This document shows, piece by piece, positions 1 to 8,549 of a stretch of DNA of 43,455 nucleotides. The notes under the pieces were generated by a model, which saw nothing but the letters and a program-made list of their open reading frames with translations, had not been told where the DNA came from and did no database searches. The translations under genes were made by a program, and so were the position numbers. Position 1 is the stretch's first letter, and each line of letters starts with the position of its first letter. The stretch is from Candidatus Parvarchaeota archaeon (GTDB lineage Archaea; Nanobdellota; Nanobdellia; Parvarchaeales; Parvarchaeaceae): positions 1 to 43,455 of the forward strand of contig JAGDXU010000004.1 of NCBI GenBank assembly GCA_023269965.1, in the 5' to 3' direction.

Positions 1-54
1 GACTCGCGGCCTTTTCCTTACCAAGGAAACGCTCTACCACTGAGCCACCGAGGC
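1..54 (-). tRNA. tRNA-Thr (GGT), 5' part; cut by window edge
   Basis: Read on the minus strand from position 54, the sequence gives a 7-nt acceptor strand (GCCTCGG), a D arm with GCTC/GAGC, a five-pair anticodon stem TTTCC/GGAAA and the loop TTGGTAA, so the anticodon is GGT (threonine). The variable region and the start of the T arm follow before the window ends at position 1. The T loop and 3' acceptor strand lie outside. An A/T-rich element with TTTAAA-like sequence at about 70-85 is a plausible promoter. Confidence 0.9.
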
Positions 55-141
55 AAAACAAAAAAGATTAAGCTTTTAAACTTAAAAAGGCTTTCACTTT
101 ATCTGAAGGTAGGTGAATAATTAGTATTCTAGTTGGGTAGC

Positions 142-1065
142 ATGGACATAAACCTGTTCAATCCGGTATTTGAAGGTCTAGGTGTTTCCCTGCTGATATC
201 TTATCTGCTTGGGATAGTGCATGGGATAACGCCTGATGAGCACACTTGGCCGATAACTTTCTCTTATGCTATTGGAAGCTACAGCGCAACGAAAGGTGCC
301 GAAAGAGGGGCCATATTCTCATTGGGTTTCACGATCCAAAGGGCGCTGATGTCTGAGGTGATATTTCTATTGATAATGTTTGGATTTCCACAGATAAAAT
401 ATGTGTTTTCATCGGCCACATTCTTCGGTGCGGTTTACATTCTAGTTGGCTTTGTCATGTTCATTGCTGGTAACTATGTTGTGACCGGGAGATACTGGCC
501 ACATCTGAAGATAGATGACCTGATAAACCGGGCATTTGTACCAAAAAGAGAGCGACATAAGGACATAGATTTCTACAGCAGGGATGTTTCAAGCAAGATG
601 GCGTTCGTACACGGACTAATCGCTGGGTTCGGATTCGGTGCTTTTGCGATGATAATATACTTCATCTTCGTCCCTGCCATGCCAAACGCCTATGTGGCTT
701 TCCTGCCTGGATTGCTGTTTGGGCTGGGGACAATGACTATGCAGTTCATATTCGGCGCTGTTTTCGGTACATGGATAACAAAGGTGAAGAAGATAACGAC
801 AGATGGCTTACAGTTCCTAGCGAGGTATATGTCTTCCCATGTGCTTATCTATGGTGGCTTAACCTTCCTAATAGCAGGGGTGCTAGTGATAATATTCCCG
901 CAGATCAACAATTTTGCAGTCTTAACGCCACTGGAGGTGCACAACCTCCACAACTTAGGGATAGGATTCTTCATCGTTATATTTGTAGTAGTGGTGATAG
1001 GGGCAATCTCCTACGAGAGGGGAATAAAGATGGTATTCAACAACAAAAAATTTAAAGTCACTTAG
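142..1065 (+). CDS. NicO/LysE-like polytopic membrane protein
   Basis: This 307-residue protein has about seven hydrophobic segments. Its first segment ends in H27-G-I-T-P-D-E-H34-T-W, an acidic/histidine motif that resembles the metal-binding HxxxxDH signature of the NicO/RcnA nickel-cobalt exporters and of the wider LysE-type superfamily. A second His-containing stretch (VHNLHN) lies before the last segment. The role is probably transport of a cation or small solute, but the substrate cannot be read from sequence. An upstream TTG at 133 is in frame, but the ATG at 142 gives a cleaner N-terminus and was chosen. The gene meets rps17e tail to tail with an 8-bp overlap. The family is moderately sure; nickel or cobalt specificity is speculation. 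Confidence 0.7.
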   Translation: MDINLFNPVFEGLGVSLLISYLLGIVHGITPDEHTWPITFSYAIGSYSATKGAERGAIFSLGFTIQRALMSEVIFLLIMFGFPQIKYVFSSATFFGAVYILVGFVMFIAGNYVVTGRYWPHLKIDDLINRAFVPKRERHKDIDFYSRDVSSKMAFVHGLIAGFGFGAFAMIIYFIFVPAMPNAYVAFLPGLLFGLGTMTMQFIFGAVFGTWITKVKKITTDGLQFLARYMSSHVLIYGGLTFLIAGVLVIIFPQINNFAVLTPLEVHNLHNLGIGFFIVIFVVVVIGAISYERGIKMVFNNKKFKVT

Positions 1066-1276
1066 ATGAGTGCTCTATTATAAATGATTCCAGCTTTTTT
1101 TCTTTAGCTAGGCGGGTTATAAAGCCAGCTACCTTGTTTGCGACTACCTTGCTCTCTGGGATAATGTCCTTAATCATTTCCTTGTTAGTTTCAAAGTTAT
1201 CAGTGAAGATGAACTTTCTCAACTTAAGTATTTCTAATGTGTACTGTCTAACAGTCTTGCCTCTTATCCTTCCCAT
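1058..1276 (-). CDS. rps17e: Small-subunit ribosomal protein S17e
   Basis: This 72-residue basic protein starts MGRIRGKTVRQ, has a middle section TDNFETNKEMIKDI and ends KVAGFITRLAKEKK. This is the recognisable core of S17e, found in archaeal and eukaryotic 40S/30S subunits and absent from bacteria. A TTG three codons upstream (1285) is possible, but the ATG at 1276 matches the usual MGxIR start. It lies 16 bp downstream of the PRC-barrel gene on the same strand and is probably cotranscribed with it. The 3' end overlaps the convergent membrane-protein gene by 8 bp. Its presence is one of the firm archaeal markers in the window. Confidence 0.88.
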   Translation of the reverse strand: MGRIRGKTVRQYTLEILKLRKFIFTDNFETNKEMIKDIIPESKVVANKVAGFITRLAKEKKLESFIIEHSSK

Positions 1277-1292
1277 ATCTTTCAATAGATGA

Positions 1293-1574
1293 CTAAATTA
1301 TATCCTCTTCAGAAACAATCACAAAGTCGCTGACTGAGATGACTGAATTGTATGGAATCTCATAGTTGCCAGATTCATCCTTCTCAAGCTGAAAAGACGA
1401 AGCGTAGCTTGTAGGGGACTTTAAAGTTAGATAGACTAACTCTCCTGTCCTAATCTCGTATATCAGATCAGCTACCACTCCCAATTTCTTCCCGCTCTTA
1501 CCGACAACTGGCTTGCCAACTATGGCTCTAGCATCAATCCTCTCATTCTTTCCTTCTACACTCTTAGTTTCCAT
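1293..1574 (-). CDS. PRC-barrel domain protein
   Basis: This 93-residue protein consists almost entirely of one PRC-barrel-like beta domain. ARAIVGKPVVGKSGKKLGVVADLIYE matches the opening strand pattern (G-x-x-V-x-x-x-x-G-x-x-I/L-G-x-V), followed by GELVYLTLK and a closing IPYNSVISVSDFVIV. In archaea such stand-alone PRC-barrel proteins are common; related folds occur in RNA-processing and photosynthetic proteins, but the role of the short archaeal ones is unknown. It is the first gene of a two-gene unit with rps17e. An A/T-rich box (TTAAATATAA on the minus strand, about 1595-1605) sits some 25 nt upstream of the ATG, so the message is probably leaderless. Confidence 0.72.
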   Translation of the reverse strand: METKSVEGKNERIDARAIVGKPVVGKSGKKLGVVADLIYEIRTGELVYLTLKSPTSYASSFQLEKDESGNYEIPYNSVISVSDFVIVSEEDII

Positions 1575-2043
1575 GGCATTTAAATAGAATTTTTTATATT
1601 TAACCCTTTCTAAAGTGTATATTTGGGGTATAACTAGGTCAACAAGCCTTTATTCTATGGCTAGAACGAAGCGAGCAAAAGAAATGGATAGAATAGATAC
1701 GCTCTTAGTGGGGATTATTAACTTCCAGGGCGGTTATGCTCTGGGAAAGACTTTATACTTTGGGAGCGTTTCGTTTAAATGAATGTGGATTTATTTCTCC
1801 CATATTCTCACACCCATTTGTCTATAGAACGAAGGCATTTTTCGTATTATTACTATTCAATGAAAACAATTACTGTATAGATACTTTTTCGCTTCAAACT
1901 TTCCTGATTATTTTTAGGACAAATGTTAATTCTGCGATTCAGTTCGTGGCTTTTCCTTCTTATGATTTTTCAATCTCAGTTAAAACGCTGAGCTTTTCGC
2001 TTAAAATTTTTAAGTTTATAAATCTAATTAGACTAATTAGAAA
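1575..2043. other. Intergenic stretch, no convincing gene
   Basis: This 469-nt stretch is AT-rich and carries promoter elements at both ends: the PRC-barrel promoter on the left and the Zn-ribbon promoter on the right. In between, TATTCTAT at 1651-1658 is exactly complementary to ATAGAATA at 1688-1695, giving an 8-bp stem around a 29-nt G/A-rich loop. The string TTTTCGCTT occurs twice in the right half. A 130-codon open frame (1736-2128) has no family resemblance and overlaps the next gene out of frame, so it was not called. A small RNA or a decayed gene is possible. Confidence 0.4.
2015..2022 (+). promoter_or_regulatory. TATA box of Zn-ribbon/ksgA operon
   Basis: TTTATAAA lies about 25 nt before the ATG at 2044, the spacing expected when archaeal transcription starts at or next to the start codon. 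There is no Shine-Dalgarno sequence before that ATG, which fits a leaderless message. Confidence 0.5.
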
Positions 2044-2340
2044 ATGGAAAACCTACCCAATTTGGAAGACTGTGACTACTTCAAAAAATCGACCGTCAAC
2101 TATGACGGAAAGGAAAGCAGGGTGCTGATATATAAGCTAAAAACCTCCAGGGATTACACTTTCAGATTCTTATGCCCAAAGTGCGGCTTCGAAAACAAGT
2201 TTGATTCTGACCTGTCAACGGTAAAGAAAAAAGAGAGTGGAAAAAACAAGGAGTACATATCCGTGAAGTGCAAAAAATGCGGCACGGAGTACTTTATTGA
2301 GAAGTTTAAGGTAGCCGTTAGAGGTTTAAAGAAAGTATGA
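2044..2340 (+). CDS. Small zinc-ribbon protein, unknown function
   Basis: This 98-residue protein contains two CxxC knuckles, CPKC at about residues 44-47 and CKKC at about 76-79, separated by a lysine-rich stretch. That is the layout of a single zinc ribbon. Many archaeal zinc ribbons act in transcription or on the ribosome, but this one is not recognisable as a named family. Its ATGA stop/start overlap with the downstream rRNA dimethyltransferase shows translational coupling and suggests a role near ribosome assembly or RNA binding; that link is inference from position only. The start follows a TATA box at leaderless spacing. Confidence 0.7.
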   Translation: MENLPNLEDCDYFKKSTVNYDGKESRVLIYKLKTSRDYTFRFLCPKCGFENKFDSDLSTVKKKESGKNKEYISVKCKKCGTEYFIEKFKVAVRGLKKV

Positions 2341-3134
2341 GTGCCCTCTTGGATACAACAATCAAACTAGTGAAAGATTTCGAGCTTGAAAATTTAAACA
2401 AAGAAGGGCAGAATTTCTTAATTGATGAGAAGCTTCTAGATAAGGAGATAGAATCAGCCAACCTTAACAAAAATGATATTGTCCTCGACATCGGCGCAGG
2501 ATTCGGATATATAACCGAAAGATTGGCTAGGATATGCAACGTGATAGCTATAGAGAAGGATTTTAGGTTATACTCTTATCTTGTTAGTACATTTGAGCTG
2601 AATAAGAGGGTAACACTTATAAATCATGACGTAACGGATATGATCCTCCCAAACTTCACCAAGATTGTATCAAATCCCCCTTACGATATAGTGGACAGGA
2701 TTCTCCTTAAGATATCAAGATATGATTTCTCTACCGGCGTTATGATACTGCCAAATACGCTCGCTGAAAGCTTGACAGAAGGAAAACAAGAGACGGTCCT
2801 GTCTTTCTCATTGAAGCAGTTCATGGACTTCAAGGAGATATGCACAGTAAGCCGGGATAAGTTTTATCCTCAGCCGAGGGTAACAAGCAAGATGGTCTTT
2901 ATTGAAAGGAAAAAAATAGATATCATACAGAAAGTCCTTGAAAGATCTGAGTCTCTGGTTAAAAATGCAATACTAGAAGCTGACAGGGATATGAATTCAA
3001 AGACAAAAAGAAACAGCAAGGACTATCTCCTGGAGAGGATAAACAGTATAGAAGATATTTCAAAGAAGACAATTAAGCAGCTGAATTTAAAGGAGCTAAA
3101 CACGCTCGTTGAATTTCTAAGAGAGAATTACTGA
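2337..3134 (+). CDS. ksgA: 16S rRNA (adenine-N6)-dimethyltransferase KsgA/Dim1
   Basis: The 265-residue product carries the classic Dim1/KsgA signatures: GQNFL (24-28), the SAM-binding VLDIGAGFG (49-57), the acidic residue E73 that binds the ribose, the catalytic NPPY (113-116) and FYPQPRV near 180. The family methylates two adjacent adenines in the 3'-terminal hairpin loop of 16S rRNA late in small-subunit assembly. The C-terminal helical domain is present, so the protein is full length for an archaeal member. The start overlaps the Zn-ribbon stop by 4 bp, and the 3' end overlaps the convergent smc gene by 7 bp. Confidence 0.93.
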   Translation: MSALLDTTIKLVKDFELENLNKEGQNFLIDEKLLDKEIESANLNKNDIVLDIGAGFGYITERLARICNVIAIEKDFRLYSYLVSTFELNKRVTLINHDVTDMILPNFTKIVSNPPYDIVDRILLKISRYDFSTGVMILPNTLAESLTEGKQETVLSFSLKQFMDFKEICTVSRDKFYPQPRVTSKMVFIERKKIDIIQKVLERSESLVKNAILEADRDMNSKTKRNSKDYLLERINSIEDISKKTIKQLNLKELNTLVEFLRENY

Positions 3135-6100
3135 GCCTTCTGCTTTACAGCCTCGTTTATATCTATGCTAACCGCTCTGCTTATGCCTGAATCGTCCATA
3201 TATACGCCATATGCCTTGTCTACATTCAAGATAGTTGTATCATTGTGCGAGATTATTATGAACTGGGCGCCCTCAGAGAAATTCTTCAGCAAAGACGAAA
3301 ACTTAGAGGCGTTAACTGAATCTAAAGCTGCGTCAACTTCATCCAAAACATAGAACTGGGAGCCTGTTAATTTTGACATAGCCAGAAGAAGACATATTGC
3401 AACGATCGACTGCTCCCCCCCACTGAGCCCCACTACCGAATGCACTCTTTTGTTTGGGAGGTCGACTCTTATCTCTAGGCCGGTTCCGAATACATCTTCC
3501 TGATTCTCAGGGATTAAGCTCGCATGGCCCCCCGTAACAAAGTTAAATGTTTTGTCGAAGATATCGTTAAGAGAAGAGAGCGTGTCCATAAGCGCCTGCA
3601 GCTTCTTTTGATCAATGTCTCTTATCACGTCCAGAAGCTTCTGTTTCTCTCCATTCAGAACATCCAATTGAGCTTTATTTTCATTGAATTTTGCCAATGC
3701 CTCATCAAATTTAGAAACCGCTAACTCATTTATCGGCCCGAAATTGTCTACCTTTTTAGTTATGCTATTCAGCCTACTCTGTATATTCTGCAGGTCATCT
3801 TTCTCATCTAAAACTATCCCATTGAGGTCATAGCCTTTCATCTCCTCTTCAAGTGTCTCCAATTTTGCGTTTATGGCTGCTTTCTTTAGGTTCAGTTCAT
3901 TTAGCTGGTTTACAAACTTCTGATTATCATGCGTAAGGCCTTCAACCTGCCTGTCTAGCTTGGTAAGGTCCGCCATCAGCTCCTCTCTTCTTTTCCTAAG
4001 ATCCACCAAAGTCTTTGACTTTGATTCAACTTCAGCTTTTGATTTCTCAAGCTCTTTCTCTATACTACCAAGTCTATTTTTCAACTGTGATATCTCAGAT
4101 TCAAATTTCAACTTTTCTTTGGATAGATCTTGGAGCCTCTTTCCAGTGTTGTTTAACTCAAACTTCAGGCTGTTCTCTATCTTATTTGAAGAGCTTGCCA
4201 GCCTGATCTCTAACTCTCTTATCTCTTTGTCCAGTATTTCTATCTCAGCCTTATAGTTTTTCTGGTCTCCTGTCGGCGCTTCAATCATTCTAAGTGATTC
4301 TATGAGCTTCGCCCTGCTTCCCTCCAACTCCGATATTTTCTTGCTTATGTCTTCCTCGGACCCGGACAAAGTTTTAGCACTTGATTGCGCTTCATTAAGT
4401 TCCTTTTCGACTTCCTTCAGCTTCTGCTCCGAGTAATTTATCCTTGAAAGGAGAAAATTCAGCTCTCCTTCCTTCCTTGCAAGCTTCTCCGAAAGCTCAT
4501 TCTTATCTAGATTCTGCTGCTCCAGCTCCTTTGTCAATTCTGATACTGACCTATTCAATGCCAGGATATCTGACCTATTCGAGGAGCCGCCGGATATCAC
4601 ACCATTCTTCTCAAATACAGTGCCATCCAAAGTCACCATCCTGTACTTGCCTATCATTTTCTTTGCATTTTGGAACGAATCAAACAAAACTGTGTCAGAG
4701 AGTGCGAATTTGACCGCTCCTTCGAATTTCGGATCATACTCCACCAGATTTATCAGATAATCTATGACTCCAGTTTCTGATGGATGGCTGCTAACTGGGA
4801 AATATAGGATCTTGTTCAATGGTATGAATGAAAAAGAACCGAGCCTGTTGCTCTTAAGCACCTCTATAGCCTTAGAAGCCGTGTCCTCTGTGTCTACAAC
4901 TATGAAATCAGCTCTCCTGCCTATTGCATTAAATATAGCTTCGGAATGTGCCGGGTCCTTGACCCTGAACAACTGCGAAAGTGTGCCGTAAACCCCAGGG
5001 ATTGAAGCGCTCAGCTTACTGGAGACCTCAACTGCTCTGCTGTACTCAAACATGGCCGATCTCTTTGATATCAAGCTCTGCTCTATGCTCTTTATAGACC
5101 TCTCACGCTGAGAAAGCTCAGACCTGAGTTTTTCCACCTCTGATTTAAGCTCTGAAAACTTTATCGTAGAGGAGTTCTTCTCGGCAGACAGACTTGCCTT
5201 CAATTCATTAAGGGACGCTATCTTCTCCTGCTTTTCAAGAAGTTTTGGATAATTTGATAAAGCTAACTTATAATCATAGAGCTCTTTGTTTATCCTCCCA
5301 AGTTCCTTCTCCATGTCTTCTATCTTTGTATGATAATTCTCTGCCTTTGAGGCTGCCTTGTAAAGTTCGTCCCTCTTCTCCTGCAGCGACCTCAATGTTT
5401 TTGTGTCTCGGTCTATCATGCTGTTCTCAGCTTCTATCTGCTTTTCTATCTCTTCCCGAGACGACTCAAGGTTCTTAATTGTGCTTATTATCTGATTCAA
5501 TTGCTCTGAATCTGTACTACTTAGAATCCTTAACCTACCGACCTCGCTTTCTAAAGACCTGTAATTTTCCTCGGCCTCCGAGATCTCCTTCTCCCCTTCT
5601 TCCCCTGCCTTTACATTTATCTCTTCTATCTCTTTGTTTATCTCGCTTTTCTTCTTTGCTATCTCCTCTATCTCTTTTTCAAGCCCCCCGGATTTGCCTT
5701 TGATCGCATCATATTCCTCCTGTAATGTCGCCAAATCTTTGTCTATGCTCTGCTTCCTAAGCAGCAAAGACTTCACTTTCAATATCCTCTGCTGCTCTTT
5801 GAGCCCCTTGAACTCATCGGCTCTTTTCTTCTCTTCATTCAACTGATCCATGAACTTCTGTCTTTCTTTCTGCATCATCTCTATCTTTGATATGTTTTCA
5901 TCAACCTTTTTCAGCTCATCTATGCTTTTCTCCTTCTTCTCCTCGAAAACGCTTATCCCTGAAAGACTTTTTATTATCTCCAATTTCTCCTCAGGAGGCA
6001 GAGAGGTTATCTCCAATATTTCTCCCTGCGGGACTATATTAAAGTTATTTTTATCAAGCTTCACTTCTGCCAAGAGGTTCAATATCTCTTCTCTTGTAGA

Positions 6101-6460
6101 TGCCTTTCCATTTACTCTGAATGCACTCTTCCCGCTCTTGTCGACTTTCCTCATCAAAGCGACTTCCTTTTCCTCAGTGCTCTTGAAGCTGCCATCTGAA
6201 TTATCCAAAGTCAACTTAACATAGGCTGTCTCTGCTGGCTTTTGTTTCTTTCCTCCGTTGAAAACAAGGTCTGACAGCATCTCGCTTCTCATCTCCTTCT
6301 TAGATGATTCGCCTAAAACAAACATTATCGCGTCTATTATGTTGCTCTTGCCAGAACCGTTCGCTCCCACTATTGCGTTTATCGACTTAGAGAAAGTGAA
6401 CTTATTTGAGCCATAGAAAGACTTGAAGTTGTTCAGCTCTATCTCCTTTATGTAGGTCAT
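3128..6460 (-). CDS. smc: Chromosome segregation ATPase SMC
   Basis: The 1110-residue protein has an N-terminal ATPase half with Walker A GANGSGKSN (32-40), a long coiled coil, and a hinge around residues 480-630 (GVYGTLSQLF, DFIVVDTEDTA, DGTVFEKNGVISGG). A returning coiled coil follows, then a C-terminal ATPase half with signature LSGGEQ (1012-1017) and Walker B VLDEVDAALD (1038-1047). The globular hinge without a CxxC zinc hook separates it from Rad50. SMC dimers organise and segregate the chromosome. The length is slightly below the usual 1150-1200, mostly in the coils. No ScpA/ScpB kleisin gene is visible nearby. An AGGAG sequence 6 nt before the ATG and a 14-bp palindrome in the leader set this gene apart from its mostly leaderless neighbours. 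Confidence 0.95.
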   Translation of the reverse strand: MTYIKEIELNNFKSFYGSNKFTFSKSINAIVGANGSGKSNIIDAIMFVLGESSKKEMRSEMLSDLVFNGGKKQKPAETAYVKLTLDNSDGSFKSTEEKEVALMRKVDKSGKSAFRVNGKASTREEILNLLAEVKLDKNNFNIVPQGEILEITSLPPEEKLEIIKSLSGISVFEEKKEKSIDELKKVDENISKIEMMQKERQKFMDQLNEEKKRADEFKGLKEQQRILKVKSLLLRKQSIDKDLATLQEEYDAIKGKSGGLEKEIEEIAKKKSEINKEIEEINVKAGEEGEKEISEAEENYRSLESEVGRLRILSSTDSEQLNQIISTIKNLESSREEIEKQIEAENSMIDRDTKTLRSLQEKRDELYKAASKAENYHTKIEDMEKELGRINKELYDYKLALSNYPKLLEKQEKIASLNELKASLSAEKNSSTIKFSELKSEVEKLRSELSQRERSIKSIEQSLISKRSAMFEYSRAVEVSSKLSASIPGVYGTLSQLFRVKDPAHSEAIFNAIGRRADFIVVDTEDTASKAIEVLKSNRLGSFSFIPLNKILYFPVSSHPSETGVIDYLINLVEYDPKFEGAVKFALSDTVLFDSFQNAKKMIGKYRMVTLDGTVFEKNGVISGGSSNRSDILALNRSVSELTKELEQQNLDKNELSEKLARKEGELNFLLSRINYSEQKLKEVEKELNEAQSSAKTLSGSEEDISKKISELEGSRAKLIESLRMIEAPTGDQKNYKAEIEILDKEIRELEIRLASSSNKIENSLKFELNNTGKRLQDLSKEKLKFESEISQLKNRLGSIEKELEKSKAEVESKSKTLVDLRKRREELMADLTKLDRQVEGLTHDNQKFVNQLNELNLKKAAINAKLETLEEEMKGYDLNGIVLDEKDDLQNIQSRLNSITKKVDNFGPINELAVSKFDEALAKFNENKAQLDVLNGEKQKLLDVIRDIDQKKLQALMDTLSSLNDIFDKTFNFVTGGHASLIPENQEDVFGTGLEIRVDLPNKRVHSVVGLSGGEQSIVAICLLLAMSKLTGSQFYVLDEVDAALDSVNASKFSSLLKNFSEGAQFIIISHNDTTILNVDKAYGVYMDDSGISRAVSIDINEAVKQKAQ

Positions 6461-6465
6461 TTTTT

Positions 6466-6493
6466 CTCCTTATTTGATATCAAATTATAAATA
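6466..6493 (-). promoter_or_regulatory. smc promoter with RBS and 14-bp palindrome
   Basis: On the minus strand a TATA-like run (6493-6484) is followed by the perfect palindrome ATTTGATATCAAAT (6485-6472) and then an AGGAG ribosome-binding site (6470-6466) just before the ATG at 6460. The palindrome sits between the TATA box and the start codon, where a bound regulator would block transcription. Confidence 0.45.
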
Positions 6494-6556
6494 TACAATT
6501 CACGATTATCTTATTAAGCTTTTTATTGTTATTTATTCGTATTAATACCCCATAAC

Positions 6557-7636
6557 TCATTGATCCAGTATATTTACTGCAATGCTGTGGAGCCTTTTAA
6601 TGGCACCTTCCTTTGTCTTAAAATCATTATGGGATGCTTCGATTAAACTTTCCATCGTTTGTATCGTTTCATCATATTCATCCAGGTTTATTCTGTAAGG
6701 GGTTCCGTCTTTACCGCCATGGGCATACGAAAACTTAACTGGGTCCTCCCAACTCGATTCTTCTCCATATACCAGCTCTGACAATAGGGCCAAGGCCCTT
6801 ATAGTTTTAGGGCCCACACCTCTGAGTAAGACCAAATCTTCATAGCTGCTCACATCCACAGCGCTAAGCAGTGACAATTCCTTTACGGTCTTTTCAGATA
6901 TATCTGAAGGGCTGATGATATGGTGGTACGGCATCTTAAGCGTCTTTACTTTCTCGATCGCATATTTTATCTCTCCTTCACTGCTTATCAATTGCAAAGA
7001 AGCATCCCTCGCGCCGACACTTTTCAAAGAGGTCATATCCAAGACCTCTTTCTCCTCACTTCCATCGATATTCCTATTTGGATTTAGGGTTATATCCTTT
7101 GTATCATATATCCAATGATATCGCCTAGCCAATCTGTCTCTCTCATTCATGCCTTGCTGAACCACAGCCCATTTAGCGTCCTTTGTTATGAACATAGAAT
7201 GATGGTAAAGTGTGTATCCATCCTGGACAAGTGCATTATCTGTCTTAGCAACTAGTCTGCTTATTTTCTTAAGATTTTCTGTCTCTTCAACACTAAAATG
7301 CCATTCAGAGCCGAACCTATCTATCTCTGTTGGAGTGGAAAGTGATGTCTTTCCTTTGCCGCCGCAAACCTTTATATCGTAATCCTGCGTGTTTATTGAT
7401 TCTTTCAGAACAGCTGTTAGGACCGTCGATAAGCCGCTGCTGTGCCAATCATAGCCCAAAGCGCAACCAAGCGATTGAAACCAGAATGGATTGGAGACTC
7501 TTTTTAGTAGCCATTCACTGCCATACTCGCTAAGGGCGATTTTTACTATAGAGTTTGACAGTAAAACCATCCTGTCAAACAGCCACTTCGGGGCGCTTCC
7601 ATTATGGAGCGGCAGATAAGAAAAGCCCGTTCGCAT
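6557..7636 (-). CDS. DUF763 family protein (COG1415)
   Basis: The 359-residue protein begins MRTGFSYLPLHNGSAPKWLFDRM, the hallmark opening of the DUF763 family, which is widespread in archaea and some bacteria. Further conserved-looking stretches are DWHSSGLSTVLTAVLKE, VCGGKGKTSLSTP and WAVVQQGMN. Near residue 265 the segment YEDLVLLRGVGPKTIRALALLSELVYG is a helix-hairpin-helix-like element (LRGVGPKTIRAL), so nucleic-acid binding is likely. The biochemical function of the family is not known to me. It is downstream of the TrmB regulator and upstream of smc on the same strand, with gaps of about 70 and 96 bp. A link to DNA maintenance is inferred from the HhH element and position only. Confidence 0.85.
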   Translation of the reverse strand: MRTGFSYLPLHNGSAPKWLFDRMVLLSNSIVKIALSEYGSEWLLKRVSNPFWFQSLGCALGYDWHSSGLSTVLTAVLKESINTQDYDIKVCGGKGKTSLSTPTEIDRFGSEWHFSVEETENLKKISRLVAKTDNALVQDGYTLYHHSMFITKDAKWAVVQQGMNERDRLARRYHWIYDTKDITLNPNRNIDGSEEKEVLDMTSLKSVGARDASLQLISSEGEIKYAIEKVKTLKMPYHHIISPSDISEKTVKELSLLSAVDVSSYEDLVLLRGVGPKTIRALALLSELVYGEESSWEDPVKFSYAHGGKDGTPYRINLDEYDETIQTMESLIEASHNDFKTKEGAIKRLHSIAVNILDQ

Positions 7637-7704
7637 ATTGTAATTATGACTACCTGAAGTTTAAGCTTTTCTATAAAGGCAAATGATTGATGCTTATAGA
7701 CTAT

Positions 7705-8499
7705 TCACTTGGAGTGAGCCTCAACGAGGTTCTTGAATTTATCGACTAAGTAATCGCCCCTGATGCTTACAACCACCTCTGAGCTTGGGTGCACGTCCTT
7801 GTCGTTCTGTGTGAAAATGAAAACCGTCTTCCCATCAACGATTATGAACCTGCCTAGGTCTATGTTGAGCTTCGTGAACTTGCCTACTTTGTTGATCTCA
7901 TGCTCCAGCTCTTCTTTAAGCTGCTCTATAGGCGCGTAGATCTTGACGCTTACACCCTTCGCCTTTGCCTCAGATAAAGCCCTATTTAAGGCCCTTATCT
8001 TCTGCTCCAATGATTTCTCGGTGCTGACTATGAGTACCTCATCCTTTGCATTCCTTATCTCGTTCTTTATCCTCATGAAAGCAGATGGCAGGCCCTGGTA
8101 GGCTGAGGCCACCTCACCCTCTTTTACAAAGGTCACACCTTTCTCATAAAGCTTCTGCAAGTCCTTTAGAACTTCACTGTCCTTCAGCTTCTCTATCTTC
8201 TCTATCTGGCTTTTGTAGTTCTCCTCAGCTTTTTCTTTTATGTTTGCAAGCAATTCAGATGGAGGTATAGCTTTATAGGTTATAGGTTTGCCCAGTTCCC
8301 TGACAACGAAACCTGCATTTTCCAAAGAAACAAGTATATCATAGGACCTCGATTTAGGTATGTTCGCCAGATCGCTAAGCTTGCCATTCGTCGACCTACC
8401 TTGCGAAAGCAGTGCAAGCCATATCTTGGCCTCGTACATGTTCAGTCCGAACATCCTTCTGACTTTTCCTATGTAATCTTCGCTGAATGACAATGGCAT
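7705..8499 (-). CDS. TrmB-family transcriptional regulator
   Basis: The N-terminal part (roughly residues 10-80 of 264) is the winged HTH of the TrmB family: GLNMYEAKIWLALLSQGRSTNGKLSDLANIPKSRSYDILVSLENAGFV. A coiled linker follows, then a C-terminal PLD-like ligand domain (DEVLIVSTEKSLEQ, GRFIIVDGKTVFIF). Characterised TrmB proteins sense sugars and control sugar transport and metabolism; the ligand here is unknown. A longer frame opens at 8532, but GGAGG sits 5 nt before the ATG at 8499, so that start was chosen. The message has a leader of about 30 nt, unlike most genes here. A 12-bp palindrome lies just upstream of its TATA box and may be its own operator. Confidence 0.85.
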   Translation of the reverse strand: MPLSFSEDYIGKVRRMFGLNMYEAKIWLALLSQGRSTNGKLSDLANIPKSRSYDILVSLENAGFVVRELGKPITYKAIPPSELLANIKEKAEENYKSQIEKIEKLKDSEVLKDLQKLYEKGVTFVKEGEVASAYQGLPSAFMRIKNEIRNAKDEVLIVSTEKSLEQKIRALNRALSEAKAKGVSVKIYAPIEQLKEELEHEINKVGKFTKLNIDLGRFIIVDGKTVFIFTQNDKDVHPSSEVVVSIRGDYLVDKFKNLVEAHSK

Positions 8500-8549
8500 A
8501 TAACCTCCTACTACTAAAAAGTTATCAAACAAAATAAAACATTCCTCAA

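Noticed and set aside
1736..2128. 130-codon open frame in the gap before the Zn-ribbon gene
   Set aside because: It overlaps the Zn-ribbon gene out of frame, has F/S/L/K-rich content of translated AT-rich spacer and resembles no family.
3524..6224. Several open frames of 60-124 codons on the plus strand opposite smc
   Set aside because: They are S/L/F-rich mirror images of the coiled-coil coding sequence and have no promoter or ribosome-binding site.
3128..6460. Reading smc as Rad50
   Set aside because: The hinge is globular (GVYGTLSQLF, NGVISGG) and there is no CxxC zinc hook.
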